The translations under genes were made by a program, and so were the position numbers. The notes below the pieces were generated by a model, which did not search any database, was not told where the DNA came from, and saw only the letters and a program-made list of their open reading frames with translations. Shown here in pieces: positions 25,133-32,826 of a stretch of 64,000 nucleotides of DNA. The first letter of the stretch is position 1. Every line of letters starts with the position of its first letter. The DNA comes from RPQJ01 sp963732415 (GTDB lineage Bacteria; Pseudomonadota; Gammaproteobacteria; Steroidobacterales; Steroidobacteraceae): positions 372,001 to 436,000 of the forward strand of contig CAVSZK010000019.1 in the NCBI GenBank assembly GCA_963732415.1, read 5' to 3'.

Positions 25133-26110
25133 CTACGCTTTGCGCCGCCGACTCACGCCCAGGCCCACCAGCGCGAGACCAAACAGCGCGAGTGTGCCCG
25201 GCTCGGGGACGTCAGTACCGCCACCGCCGCCGCCGCCACCGACGCCACCGCCGCCAGCCTGGATTTCACCGTAGACGGTCAATCCATACAGGGTTCCGCT
25301 TTCCGCAAGCCAGCTCTGGAGGATTTCTCCAGTCGCGATGTCTACCTTGACGATCTGCCGTCCACCCAATACGCCGGTCCAGAAAGACGTACCGTCAGGA
25401 TCGAGGTTCAACGCAAACAGGCTGCCGATTCCAACCGCAATGGTGTCGACAAGCACGCCGGCGGCATCCCAGCGATACACGTTGCCAGTACCGGACGCTG
25501 CGAGCACACCGCCATCCTCCAGGTAACGCTTGGCGAACAACTGGCCATAGGATCCGGTCGTAAACACCGTGTCCACCAGCGTGGAGGTGTTCAACTGCCG
25601 AATCGTGCTGCCTTCGTTGCTGTACAGAATCGTGATGCCATCGGCCGCCAGGTCGATCCAGTCCGTGTTCTGCAGCGCATCGTAAATGGCGACCTGCGCT
25701 CCGGAGGAATTCACCTTCAGGATCCTGGCTGAGGACGCGTTGCCAATGTACGCATTGTCATCCGCGTCGAACACGATCGACTCGTTGGCGCCAAGGCCAG
25801 TCGTCCATGTTGCGTTGACGAGGTTGCCGTTGTTATCGAACTTCGACACGACGTTGGACGAGAAGGCGGTGACATAGAAGTTGCCGCTGCTGTCGAACGT
25901 GCCGCCGGTCGTGTAGCCGCCCAGGCCGGTGTCCAGCGTCTGGATGAAGTTACCGGACTGGTCGTATACCTGGACCTGACCGCCCCCAATCGAGGCGAAA
26001 ACATACCCGACCTGGAATGCTGCAGCCGATGCCGGTGCGCCGATCAGAATGGCCGCTGCCGCGATCAAACCGCGGACGATTCCCCCCGAACCCGTCAGTC
26101 TCGTAAACAT
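25133..26110 (-). CDS. PEP-CTERM protein with beta-propeller (NHL/SMP-30-like) body
   Basis: Exported protein of 325 residues. A signal peptide (residues 1 to about 32, ending APASAAA) precedes repeated blade-like units such as FDSSGNFYVTAFSSNVVSKF, NGNLVNATW and LEDGGVLAASGTGNVYRW, which suggest a beta-propeller. A glycine-rich linker leads to the sorting signal VPEPGTLALFGLALVGLGVSRRRKA-type tail. ATG at 26108-26110 is chosen because it begins the signal peptide and has GGGGGTG upstream; the open frame continues upstream without support. Likely exosortase substrate on the cell surface; ligand unknown. Confidence 0.85.
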   Translation of the reverse strand: MFTRLTGSGGIVRGLIAAAAILIGAPASAAAFQVGYVFASIGGGQVQVYDQSGNFIQTLDTGLGGYTTGGTFDSSGNFYVTAFSSNVVSKFDNNGNLVNATWTTGLGANESIVFDADDNAYIGNASSARILKVNSSGAQVAIYDALQNTDWIDLAADGITILYSNEGSTIRQLNTSTLVDTVFTTGSYGQLFAKRYLEDGGVLAASGTGNVYRWDAAGVLVDTIAVGIGSLFALNLDPDGTSFWTGVLGGRQIVKVDIATGEILQSWLAESGTLYGLTVYGEIQAGGGGVGGGGGGGGTDVPEPGTLALFGLALVGLGVSRRRKA

Positions 26111-26804
26111 GAATACACCCCCGATAATTTTTTTTTGAACATGGCAGCCCTCTGCGAGATCGACCTGCCGTAGGGGAACTCGTGCATTAATCGCGCCAAA
26201 AACACATTTCCTCAAGAAATCAACCATTTTTTGACATATGAGCGTCAGGCTGACGGCAAATCTGTAAATTTTCCCGACGCCCAGGAGGTCCGTCAGGGCA
26301 GGCTTGGCCAGGTGCCTTCGCGCAAATCTCCGCATTGGGCTTGCGGCAGTTACCCCTAAATCTACCCTCGCGTTGATCGCGCGACTGCCGGCACGCTTTG
26401 TACTCTGTTGGACCTCGGGGGCTTTGGCCGTATGACCATTCACTGGCAGCCAACCGTCGTGGCAATCACCGCATGCGCTCGCCAGTCGGCGCTGGCGAGA
26501 CGCAGTAAAAACATGCCTTCACCCAGGCAATCGACGTACCGATAAAGACCATGGCTTTCAACTTGAACAGGGCCCTGCCATTGACCTGCCGCCTTTCTTC
26601 GGGCCACGATGAGTTTGGGAGACGACTCACCCTGGGCACTGTTGTGAAAGCTGCTGTTTGCACTCCAGCGGCGCTTGGTTGCCGAGACTCGAATGTGGTC
26701 GAACCTTCCCGGGTTTCGCCCTCGAATTGGATTTGACCGGGCGCTGGCCCCGGCAAGAGCGAAAATCTGGTGACCGCGGGAAATAAATCAAGGGAAAGCC
26801 TGTG
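26111..26804. other. Long intergenic region between the PEP-CTERM propeller gene and sulP
   Basis: About 690 bases without a supported gene, noticeably less GC-rich than its surroundings near 26120-26270. It must hold divergent promoters for the flanking genes. A hairpin lies at 26478-26499 and a weak sigma-54-like sequence at 26526-26541. The short open frames here have no start context, family likeness or codon pattern that I would trust. Confidence 0.5.
26478..26499. repeat. Perfect 8-bp hairpin in the intergenic region
   Basis: CTCGCCAG and CTGGCGAG flank the loop TCGGCG. No T-run follows closely on either strand, so it is unlikely to be a simple terminator; it may be a protein-binding site or a repetitive palindrome. 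Confidence 0.45.
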
Positions 26805-28529
26805 ATGCGTTGGCGAAGCGCCGTTCCGGCATGGGTCACCGATTATCAGCGATCCTGGCTGACGAAAGACCTTGTGGCCGGTGTTGCGACCTGGGCGGTG
26901 CTGGTGCCCCTCGGCCTGTCGATCGCCGCTATTGCCGGCGTGGCTCCTGTCGTCGGTCTCTACGCACTGCCGCTGGCGCTGGTTGGGTACGCCATGTTTG
27001 GCTCGCAGCGCGTCCTGGTCGTCGGGCCGGACGCAGCGGTCGCGATCCTCTCCGGAAGCGTCGTGGCGTCGATTGCAGTCGGCAAGGATGACTTCCTCGC
27101 CTTGACCATCACCCTGGCGCTTATAGTCGCCCTTCTCTATTTGCTGTTCTTCTTCCTCAAGATGGGCTGGGCCGCCGATCTCGTTCCCGATCCGGTGGTC
27201 AAGGGCTTCACCGAAGGCATCATCTGGCTCACGCTACTCAAACAATCGGTCAGGCTCCTGGGGCTGAATCCCGACGAGAAACCGTCTGGCGCCTGGGACC
27301 TTCTTGTTTATCTGCGGCACGCGATCCATGAGGCGCATGGTACGGCGATGGTTGTTACCGGATTGAGCATTGCGGTACTGATCCTCATCCGAATCTTTCG
27401 CCCAAAATGGCCCGGCCCTTTGATCGTGCTCGTGGGATCAATTGCCCTCAGTGGCCTGTTTTCGCTGGGCGATCTCGGGGTTGCGATTTTGGGCGTCGTG
27501 GAAGGAGGCCTGCCCGCGTTTGTCCTGCCGCCCATTCCTGGCGGCGACGAGTTCATCACACTCGTGTCCGGAGCGCTGGCAATCGTCGTCCTCGGATACA
27601 CGAAAGCCTTGGCGCCGTTGAAACGCGCCGCGGAGTATAGCGGCGACCGTCTCGACCCGAATCGGGAACTGCTGGCGCTCGGCGCCGCCAACCTGGGCGC
27701 CGGGCTGGCTGGCGGACATGTACTGAGCGCATCGCTGACTGCGACGTCGGTCGGCATAGGGGCCGGTGGCAAGACCCAGGTGGGAAACCTGTTGGCCGGC
27801 CTGTTGTGTGTCTTGACGATCCTGTTTCTGCTGCCGCTGCTGCACAATTTGCCCCTTGGCAGCCTGGCCGCCATCATCGTCGTCGCCCTCGGTGGCGTCT
27901 CGAACCTGGGCTATTTCCGTCGGCTCTGGACGATAAGCCGATACGAGTTCCTGGTAGCCATCGCGGCATTCGTCGGCGTGCTGGCGTTTGGTGTACTGAC
28001 CGGCGTGATGATCGGCGTCGTCCTTGCGCTCTTCAAGCTTGCGCACGTGATACATGAGCCGGTTACGGCAACTGTCGGGAGAACACGTTCGGGAGGCTTT
28101 GTGGATCTGGATCAACACCCCGATGCCGTTGAGATTCCGGGGATGCTGATAATCCACCAATACGGCCCACTGGTATTCCTGAACGCCAGGATCCTGGCCG
28201 ACTCGTTGCGCAACGTCGCGCGGGTTGACAGGAAAATCCAGGTGGTCGTCCTGGACGCAACGTCCTCTTCCGGGATCGACAGTTCCGCAGTAGACAAGAT
28301 AGTGTCGGTCCGGGACGAACTCGCCAACGCCGGTATTCAATTGTGGGTCGTCAATCCCAGGCGCAGAGGCTGGAAACTGGTCGAATCGTTTCTGGCTGGA
28401 AAAAAGGCCGCGGTTCCTCGCGTCTTCGACACGATCCAGGACGCAATAGCCGCCTTTGAAGACTCCGGGGAACCGGAAGCCATTCGAGATGCCACGGCCC
28501 GAAATGACGTGGCGAAGAACGGGATGTGA
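26805..28529 (+). CDS. SulP family anion transporter with STAS domain
   Basis: Membrane transporter of 574 residues. About a dozen hydrophobic spans cover residues 20-420, with SulP-like motifs (VLVPLGLSIAAIAGVAPVVG, VVGPDAAVAILSG, GHVLSASLTATSVGIGAGGK). A C-terminal cytoplasmic STAS domain spans about 430-550 (LIIHQYGPLVFLNARILAD, VLDATSSSGIDSSAVDKI). Substrates in the family are sulfate, bicarbonate or dicarboxylates; none can be assigned here because no carbonic anhydrase or sulfur gene is adjacent. ATG at 26805 is chosen, with a GTG directly before it; AGGGAAAG is upstream. Confidence 0.9.
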   Translation: MRWRSAVPAWVTDYQRSWLTKDLVAGVATWAVLVPLGLSIAAIAGVAPVVGLYALPLALVGYAMFGSQRVLVVGPDAAVAILSGSVVASIAVGKDDFLALTITLALIVALLYLLFFFLKMGWAADLVPDPVVKGFTEGIIWLTLLKQSVRLLGLNPDEKPSGAWDLLVYLRHAIHEAHGTAMVVTGLSIAVLILIRIFRPKWPGPLIVLVGSIALSGLFSLGDLGVAILGVVEGGLPAFVLPPIPGGDEFITLVSGALAIVVLGYTKALAPLKRAAEYSGDRLDPNRELLALGAANLGAGLAGGHVLSASLTATSVGIGAGGKTQVGNLLAGLLCVLTILFLLPLLHNLPLGSLAAIIVVALGGVSNLGYFRRLWTISRYEFLVAIAAFVGVLAFGVLTGVMIGVVLALFKLAHVIHEPVTATVGRTRSGGFVDLDQHPDAVEIPGMLIIHQYGPLVFLNARILADSLRNVARVDRKIQVVVLDATSSSGIDSSAVDKIVSVRDELANAGIQLWVVNPRRRGWKLVESFLAGKKAAVPRVFDTIQDAIAAFEDSGEPEAIRDATARNDVAKNGM

Positions 28530-28635
28530 GTTCACCAAGACATGCGCTTTCGCTGCAGAGCGCGGGGGTTCTTACCTTGGTAGCATGCGGCAGGCCGTGA
28601 CCGATCTCGTCCAACAACCAGGCAAATCATCCCCC

Positions 28636-29202
28636 ATGACAACAAACCCAATGCAACTCGTCGGTATTGATCAAGTGCGAAAGCACCGCGGCTGGTTCCT
28701 GCTGCTGGGAATCTTCCTGATCGTCGTCGGTTCGACCGCCATCGGCGAGGCTGTCCTCCTGACTGCGTTTTCGATGAGGTTTCTCGGCTGGCTGATGGTC
28801 TTCGCCGGCGTTGCCGGCGTCGTGCATGCTTTTTCGTTCGGGCGGGGCTGGGGCGGGTTTTTCATCGACCTGATCACAGGTATCGTTTATGCGGTTGCCG
28901 GCTTCATGGTCCTGGCCAACCCGGCGGCTTCCGCCAAGGCGCTGACCCTGATGATCGCCATGGTGCTGATCTTCGAAGGCATGTTCCGAGCGATCACGGC
29001 GATCATCGCCCGCTATCCGCATTGGGGCTGGGTGTTGTTCAACGGTGCGGTCACCACTTTCCTGGGCGTCCTCATCTGGCGGCAGTGGCCCTATTCGGGG
29101 CTGTGGGTGATCGGGCTCTACGTCGGAATCAGCATGATCCTCAACGGTTGGTCGCTGGTGATGCTCAGTGTGTCCGTCAAGCACCTGCCCGCCCACACTT
29201 AA
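28636..29202 (+). CDS. HdeD-like six-span membrane protein
   Basis: Protein of 188 residues with six hydrophobic spans in three helix pairs, the DUF308/HdeD layout. LGIFLIVVGSTAIGE, FSMRFLGWLMVFAG, LITGIVYAVAGFMVLANP and GWSLVMLSVSVKHL are typical. HdeD in E. coli is linked to acid resistance at high cell density; here the role is unknown. The start is chosen at ATG 28636 by family alignment (short N terminus before IDQVRKHRGW); the ribosome site is weak. It follows sulP by 106 bases. Confidence 0.82.
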   Translation: MTTNPMQLVGIDQVRKHRGWFLLLGIFLIVVGSTAIGEAVLLTAFSMRFLGWLMVFAGVAGVVHAFSFGRGWGGFFIDLITGIVYAVAGFMVLANPAASAKALTLMIAMVLIFEGMFRAITAIIARYPHWGWVLFNGAVTTFLGVLIWRQWPYSGLWVIGLYVGISMILNGWSLVMLSVSVKHLPAHT

Positions 29203-29379
29203 GACAACTCCCCACCTGCTCCCGGATCGCAATGACTGTAGTCGGCTCAATCCGGCAGCTTTGGCGAGGTCATTGGCCCCCATCAGGTTCAAAAAACACG
29301 CAACTACGCGGGGTTCTGGATTGCGCTCGATGTGTTCGGCCTGCCCCTGAACAGGGGCAACGGGGACCGAAAAAGCGGA

Positions 29380-29453
29380 TGGAGGCTAGGGTCGGAATCG
29401 AACCGGCGTACACGGCTTTGCAGGCCGCTGCATGACCACTCTGCCACCTAGCC
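29380..29453 (-). tRNA. tRNA-Cys (anticodon GCA)
   Basis: Acceptor stem GGCTAGG/CCTAGCC, discriminator T and encoded CCA. The anticodon loop CTGCAAA gives GCA. Length is 74 bases. It lies 48 bases downstream of tRNA-Gly and belongs to the pgsA-linked tRNA cluster. Confidence 0.96.
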
Positions 29454-29463
29454 GCAGAAGCGC

Positions 29464-29490
29464 GTAACCCCGGGGGAAACCCGGGGTTAC
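29464..29490. repeat. Perfect 11-bp hairpin between tRNA-Gly and tRNA-Cys
   Basis: GTAACCCCGGG (29464-29474) pairs with CCCGGGGTTAC (29480-29490) around GGAAA. It fills most of the spacer between the two tRNAs. No U-tract follows, so it may guide processing of the tRNA precursor rather than end transcription. Confidence 0.6.
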
Positions 29491-29501
29491 GGCTGGAAAA
29501 C

Positions 29502-29577
29502 TGGAGCGGGTAACGAGGCTCGAACTCGTGACCTCGACCTTGGCAAGGTCGCGCTCTACCAACTGAGCTACACCCGC
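29502..29577 (-). tRNA. tRNA-Gly (anticodon GCC)
   Basis: The acceptor stem starts GCGGGTG, discriminator T and encoded CCA are present, and the anticodon loop TTGCCAA gives GCC. Length is 76 bases. It lies 76 bases downstream of pgsA, as glyW does in E. coli. Confidence 0.97.
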
Positions 29578-29653
29578 TCGCACATCCCTCGGGCCGCAAG
29601 GCCTAGGACAACCCCTATTTTTGGAGGAAGCCGCGATTCTGTCAAGGGACTTG

Positions 29654-30211
29654 CTAGCGACGGAGCTCCGGCCAGGCCGCCCGCAGGTAGCTTCCCATCG
29701 ACCAGATCGTGAGCGCGGCGGCCAGCACAAGCAATATCACACCCATCTCGTACACCGGCAGCCCGAAGACGTCCTCACGGAACATCATCATGCTCAGGCC
29801 CGTCATCTGCATGATCGTCTTCCACTTGCCCATGCCCGAGACCGCGACCTTTGCCCGCGCCCCAAGATGGGCCATCCACTCGCGCAACGCCGAAACGGTT
29901 ATCTCACGGCCGATGATCACGATCGCCGTAATCACGATGAACGGCCGGGTGTCGTGCCCGACAAGCAGCACGAGAGCAGTGGCCACCATCAGCTTGTCCG
30001 CCACCGGATCCAGGAACTCCCCAAGCGGGGTGGTGATACCCATGCGTCGTGCGAGATAGCCATCCAGCGAGTCGGTAATCGCGGCGGCAATGAAAATGAT
30101 CGCTGCCAGCGGCTTCGACCAGGGGTGGTCCCAGTAGAACACCGCCACGACCAGCGGAACCGCGACTATGCGGCCGACCGTGAGGATGTTGGGCAGGCTA
30201 TCGAGCTTCAA
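29654..30211 (-). CDS. pgsA: CDP-diacylglycerol-glycerol-3-phosphate 3-phosphatidyltransferase
   Basis: Inner-membrane enzyme of 185 residues that makes phosphatidylglycerol phosphate. The CDP-alcohol phosphotransferase motif is complete: Asp47, Asp50, Gly51, Ala54, Arg55, Gly64, Asp68 and Asp72 (DSLDGYLARR then GEFLDPVADK). IIGREITVSALREWMA matches E. coli PgsA. The only usable start is TTG at 30209-30211, which overlaps the uvrC stop as TTGA, so it is probably translated by coupling to uvrC. Confidence 0.95.
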   Translation of the reverse strand: MKLDSLPNILTVGRIVAVPLVVAVFYWDHPWSKPLAAIIFIAAAITDSLDGYLARRMGITTPLGEFLDPVADKLMVATALVLLVGHDTRPFIVITAIVIIGREITVSALREWMAHLGARAKVAVSGMGKWKTIMQMTGLSMMMFREDVFGLPVYEMGVILLVLAAALTIWSMGSYLRAAWPELRR

Positions 30212-32043
30212 GTGATTCCTGGTCCCGGGTTCATCCGTTCGTAGATCCGTTCTGCAAGGCTCCTGCTGATGCCCTGCACCTTCGCAAGATCCTCGACGGA
30301 CGCCTGCTTGAGACCCTGCAGGCCGCCGAAGGCCTTCAGGAGTTCCTTCCGACGCACCGGGCCGAGCCCGGGAATTTCCTCGAGGAACGACTCGCGCCGC
30401 GCGAGGTCCCTCGCCTTGCGGTGCCCAGCGATCGCGAAACGATGTGCCTCGTCGCGCACGCGCTGGATCAACCGCAGGGCCGGAGACCCTGCATCGAGTA
30501 TAAGCGGCGCATCCTGCCCGTCCAAGAAAAGGCGTTCCTGGCCGGCGCGGCGATCCGCGCCCTTGGCCACGCCGACCGTGAGCGACGGCGCGACTCCCGC
30601 TGCGTTCAACCCGTCAATCGCCGCCGCGAGCTGGCCCCGCCCTCCGTCGATCAGCAGCACGTCGGGCAGCGGGAACTCGCCGCGCGCGATTCGCGCGAAG
30701 TGCCGCTCCACTGCCTGGCGCATTCCGGCGTAATCGTCGCCGGGCGTGAGTCCGCGCAGGTTGAAGCGGCGGTAGGCACTCTTGATGGGCCCCTCCGGGC
30801 CCAGGACGACGCAGGACGCGATGGCCGACTCGCCCATCGTATGGCTCACGTCGAAGCACTCGATTCGGGCCGGGGCACGCCCGAGACCGAGCGCGTTGCC
30901 GAGCGACTCCAGCTGCTCTGCTACACCGGCGCGACTCGCGGCCTTCATCGTGAGCCCGAGCTCGGCATTTGCGCGGGCCATTGCGATCCAACGCGCACGC
31001 ATACCGCGTACGCCTGCCCGCACACGCACCGGATGCCCACTACGCTCGGCGAGTGCCGCTTCGAGGAGATCGAAATCCTCGACCGCCTGGCTCACGAGGA
31101 TCTCGGCTGGCGCCTCTCGCGCCAGGTAGTGCTGGCCCAGGAACGCGGCAAGCACCTCGGCCTCTTCGCCCAGGCCGCCTCGGGTGAAGAAGTTGCTGCT
31201 GCCGAGATTCCGTCCGCCGCGCACGAAAACCACTGAAACGCATTGGTCCACGCCAGCGCTCGCCACGGCGACCGCGTCAGCGTCCCGGCCGCCCATGCGC
31301 GTCACAGACTGGCTGGCCTGCACCTGCTTCAGCATCCCGACCTGGTCGCGAAGCCTGGCGGCTTCCTCGAACCGAAGCTCATCGGCCGCGACGTCCATGC
31401 GTCTCCGAAGGTCCGCGATGACCTCGTCGTTGCGCCCCTCCAGCACGCGAGTCGCGTCGGAAACATCCTGTGAATAAGCCTCCTTCGTGACCAGCCCCAC
31501 GCATGGCCCGGTGCACCGCTGTATCTGGTACTGGAGGCAGGGTCTCGAGCGATTGGCGAAGAACGTGTCCGCGCAGGGCCGGATACGAAACAGTTTCTGC
31601 AACAGCAGCAGCGATTCCCGGGTCGCAACCGTACTGGGGAACGGCCCGAAGAAGCGCCCCGGCTCCTTGCGCGAACCGCGGAAGAATTCGAGCCGAGGAA
31701 ACTCGTGCGCCGTCAGGTGTATGAACGGGAAGCTCTTGTCGTCCTTGAGCAGCACGTTGTAGCGCGGACGATGGCGCTTGATCAGGTTCTGCTCAAGCAG
31801 CAGCGCTTCGATCTCGGAGGCCGTAACAGTGACCTCGACGCGCTCGACCTGCTCGAGCATCACCTGGGTCCTCTCGCCGAGCGTGCCACCGCGGAAATAG
31901 CTCGATACACGGTTTTTCAGGTGCCGCGCCTTGCCGACGTAGAGAATAGAGTCTTCGCGTCCGAGCATTCGATAAACGCCCGGCTTCGCTGGCAGTGCTG
32001 CCAGGAAGGAGCGAAGGTCAAATTGAGCCGCAGCGTCGGACAC
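30208..32043 (-). CDS. uvrC: UvrABC system protein C (excinuclease subunit)
   Basis: Nucleotide-excision repair nuclease of 611 residues. An N-terminal GIY-YIG domain (GVYRMLGREDSILYVGKARHL), a UVR motif (AADELRFEEAARLRDQVGML), a C-terminal RNase H-like endonuclease domain (IECFDVSHTMGESAIASCVV; LLIDGGRGQL) and helix-hairpin-helix repeats (EIPGLGPVRRKELLKAFGG) are present. It starts with GTG, preceded by TACAAT six bases away and no ribosome site, so the message may be leaderless. The uvrC-pgsA order is conserved in gammaproteobacteria. Confidence 0.97.
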   Translation of the reverse strand: MSDAAAQFDLRSFLAALPAKPGVYRMLGREDSILYVGKARHLKNRVSSYFRGGTLGERTQVMLEQVERVEVTVTASEIEALLLEQNLIKRHRPRYNVLLKDDKSFPFIHLTAHEFPRLEFFRGSRKEPGRFFGPFPSTVATRESLLLLQKLFRIRPCADTFFANRSRPCLQYQIQRCTGPCVGLVTKEAYSQDVSDATRVLEGRNDEVIADLRRRMDVAADELRFEEAARLRDQVGMLKQVQASQSVTRMGGRDADAVAVASAGVDQCVSVVFVRGGRNLGSSNFFTRGGLGEEAEVLAAFLGQHYLAREAPAEILVSQAVEDFDLLEAALAERSGHPVRVRAGVRGMRARWIAMARANAELGLTMKAASRAGVAEQLESLGNALGLGRAPARIECFDVSHTMGESAIASCVVLGPEGPIKSAYRRFNLRGLTPGDDYAGMRQAVERHFARIARGEFPLPDVLLIDGGRGQLAAAIDGLNAAGVAPSLTVGVAKGADRRAGQERLFLDGQDAPLILDAGSPALRLIQRVRDEAHRFAIAGHRKARDLARRESFLEEIPGLGPVRRKELLKAFGGLQGLKQASVEDLAKVQGISRSLAERIYERMNPGPGIT

Positions 32044-32049
32044 GCGGAG

Positions 32050-32055
32050 ATTGTA
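32050..32055 (-). promoter_or_regulatory. -10 hexamer placed for a leaderless uvrC transcript
   Basis: TACAAT on the minus strand ends six bases before the GTG start of uvrC. Transcription would begin at or next to the start codon. No Shine-Dalgarno sequence lies between. No good -35 is seen at 17-18 bases. Confidence 0.5.
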
Positions 32056-32067
32056 AGGCGCGGAGGC

Positions 32068-32709
32068 TCAGCCGATACGGGCTAATAGCGCTGTCGCCCG
32101 GCCCACCACTTCCCTGAACATCTCTGTCGTCAGGCGCCGGGTCTGGGTGTTGTAGCGGCTGCAGTGGTAGGAATCGAGCAGGACTCGGCCACCCGCCAAC
32201 CGGTGTTCGGCGCCATGGCCGAACGCGTGCGCCGACGCCTTGAGTCCGTGGGCCCGCAGCACTGCGCCGTGGGCAATCGCACCCAGCGCCAGGATCACGG
32301 TGCCCCGGTCGAGCGCCGCGAGTTCAGCGGCAAGGAACGCGTTGCAGGTCGCGATCTCGGCAGGCGTGGGCTTGTTCTTCGGCGGCACGCACTTGACTGC
32401 ATTGGTGATCCGGCAGTCCACCAGCCTCAGCCCGTCCGTCGCGGAACTCGATACGGGGGCGCTTGCCCAGCCGAATCGATGCAGCGTCTCGTACAGCAGG
32501 ATACCGGCATGGTCGCCGGTAAATGGCCGGCCGGAGGCATTGGCGCCGTGCAGCCCGGGTGCGAGGCCCACCACCAGCAGTCGCGGACGTTCGTCGCCGA
32601 ACGGTGCAACCGGCGCGCAATGGTAGGCCGGGTACCTCTCCCTGCCCTCGTCCAGGAATTCGGCGAGCCTCGGGCACCGGCGGCAGCGAGGGTCGAAGGA
32701 ACTGGTCAT
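32068..32709 (-). CDS. Uracil-DNA glycosylase, family 5 (UDGb) type, 4Fe-4S
   Basis: Base-excision repair glycosylase of 213 residues. Motif A is GLAPGLHGANASGRPFTGD, typical of family 5, which lacks the catalytic polar residue of family 1. The cluster ligands are probably Cys9, Cys12, Cys107 and Cys122 (CRRC, then NAVKCVPPKNKPT and ATCNAF). The C-terminal motif is DSYHCSRYNTQTRRLT, with Cys where many family members have Pro. It lies 24 bases upstream of uvrC on the same strand. Confidence 0.88.
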   Translation of the reverse strand: MTSSFDPRCRRCPRLAEFLDEGRERYPAYHCAPVAPFGDERPRLLVVGLAPGLHGANASGRPFTGDHAGILLYETLHRFGWASAPVSSSATDGLRLVDCRITNAVKCVPPKNKPTPAEIATCNAFLAAELAALDRGTVILALGAIAHGAVLRAHGLKASAHAFGHGAEHRLAGGRVLLDSYHCSRYNTQTRRLTTEMFREVVGRATALLARIG

Positions 32710-32768
32710 TCGGGTGCGTCACTCACAGTGTCTCGCAGGGCGCGAGACTAGCAGTATCCAGAGGCCGG

Positions 32769-32804
32769 AAAAGAAACGGCCCGGACGGTCGCCCGCCCGG
32801 GCCG
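32769..32804 (-). terminator. Terminator of the aceB-aceA operon
   Basis: CGGCCCGG (32777-32784) pairs with CCGGGCCG (32797-32804). On the minus strand it is followed by TTTCTTTT. It lies 22 bases beyond the aceA stop. Confidence 0.75.
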
Positions 32805-32826
32805 CTGGTCAGCTTGCAGCGACCGT

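Noticed and set aside
26466..26756. Possible 96-residue minus-strand gene in the long intergenic region
   Set aside because: No recognisable domain, no good ribosome site, and it spans a hairpin; treated as non-coding.
27438..28538. 366-residue minus-strand frame opposite sulP
   Set aside because: Antisense shadow of the SulP transporter with low-complexity composition.
29342..29359. Hairpin TGCCCCT-GAAC-AGGGGCA downstream of tRNA-Cys as terminator
   Set aside because: The stem is good but no T-run follows on either strand, so termination is not claimed.
17166..29500. Integrative element attached at tRNA-Leu or tRNA-Cys
   Set aside because: No integrase and no repeat of either tRNA 3' end at the opposite border were found, so attachment sites are not claimed.
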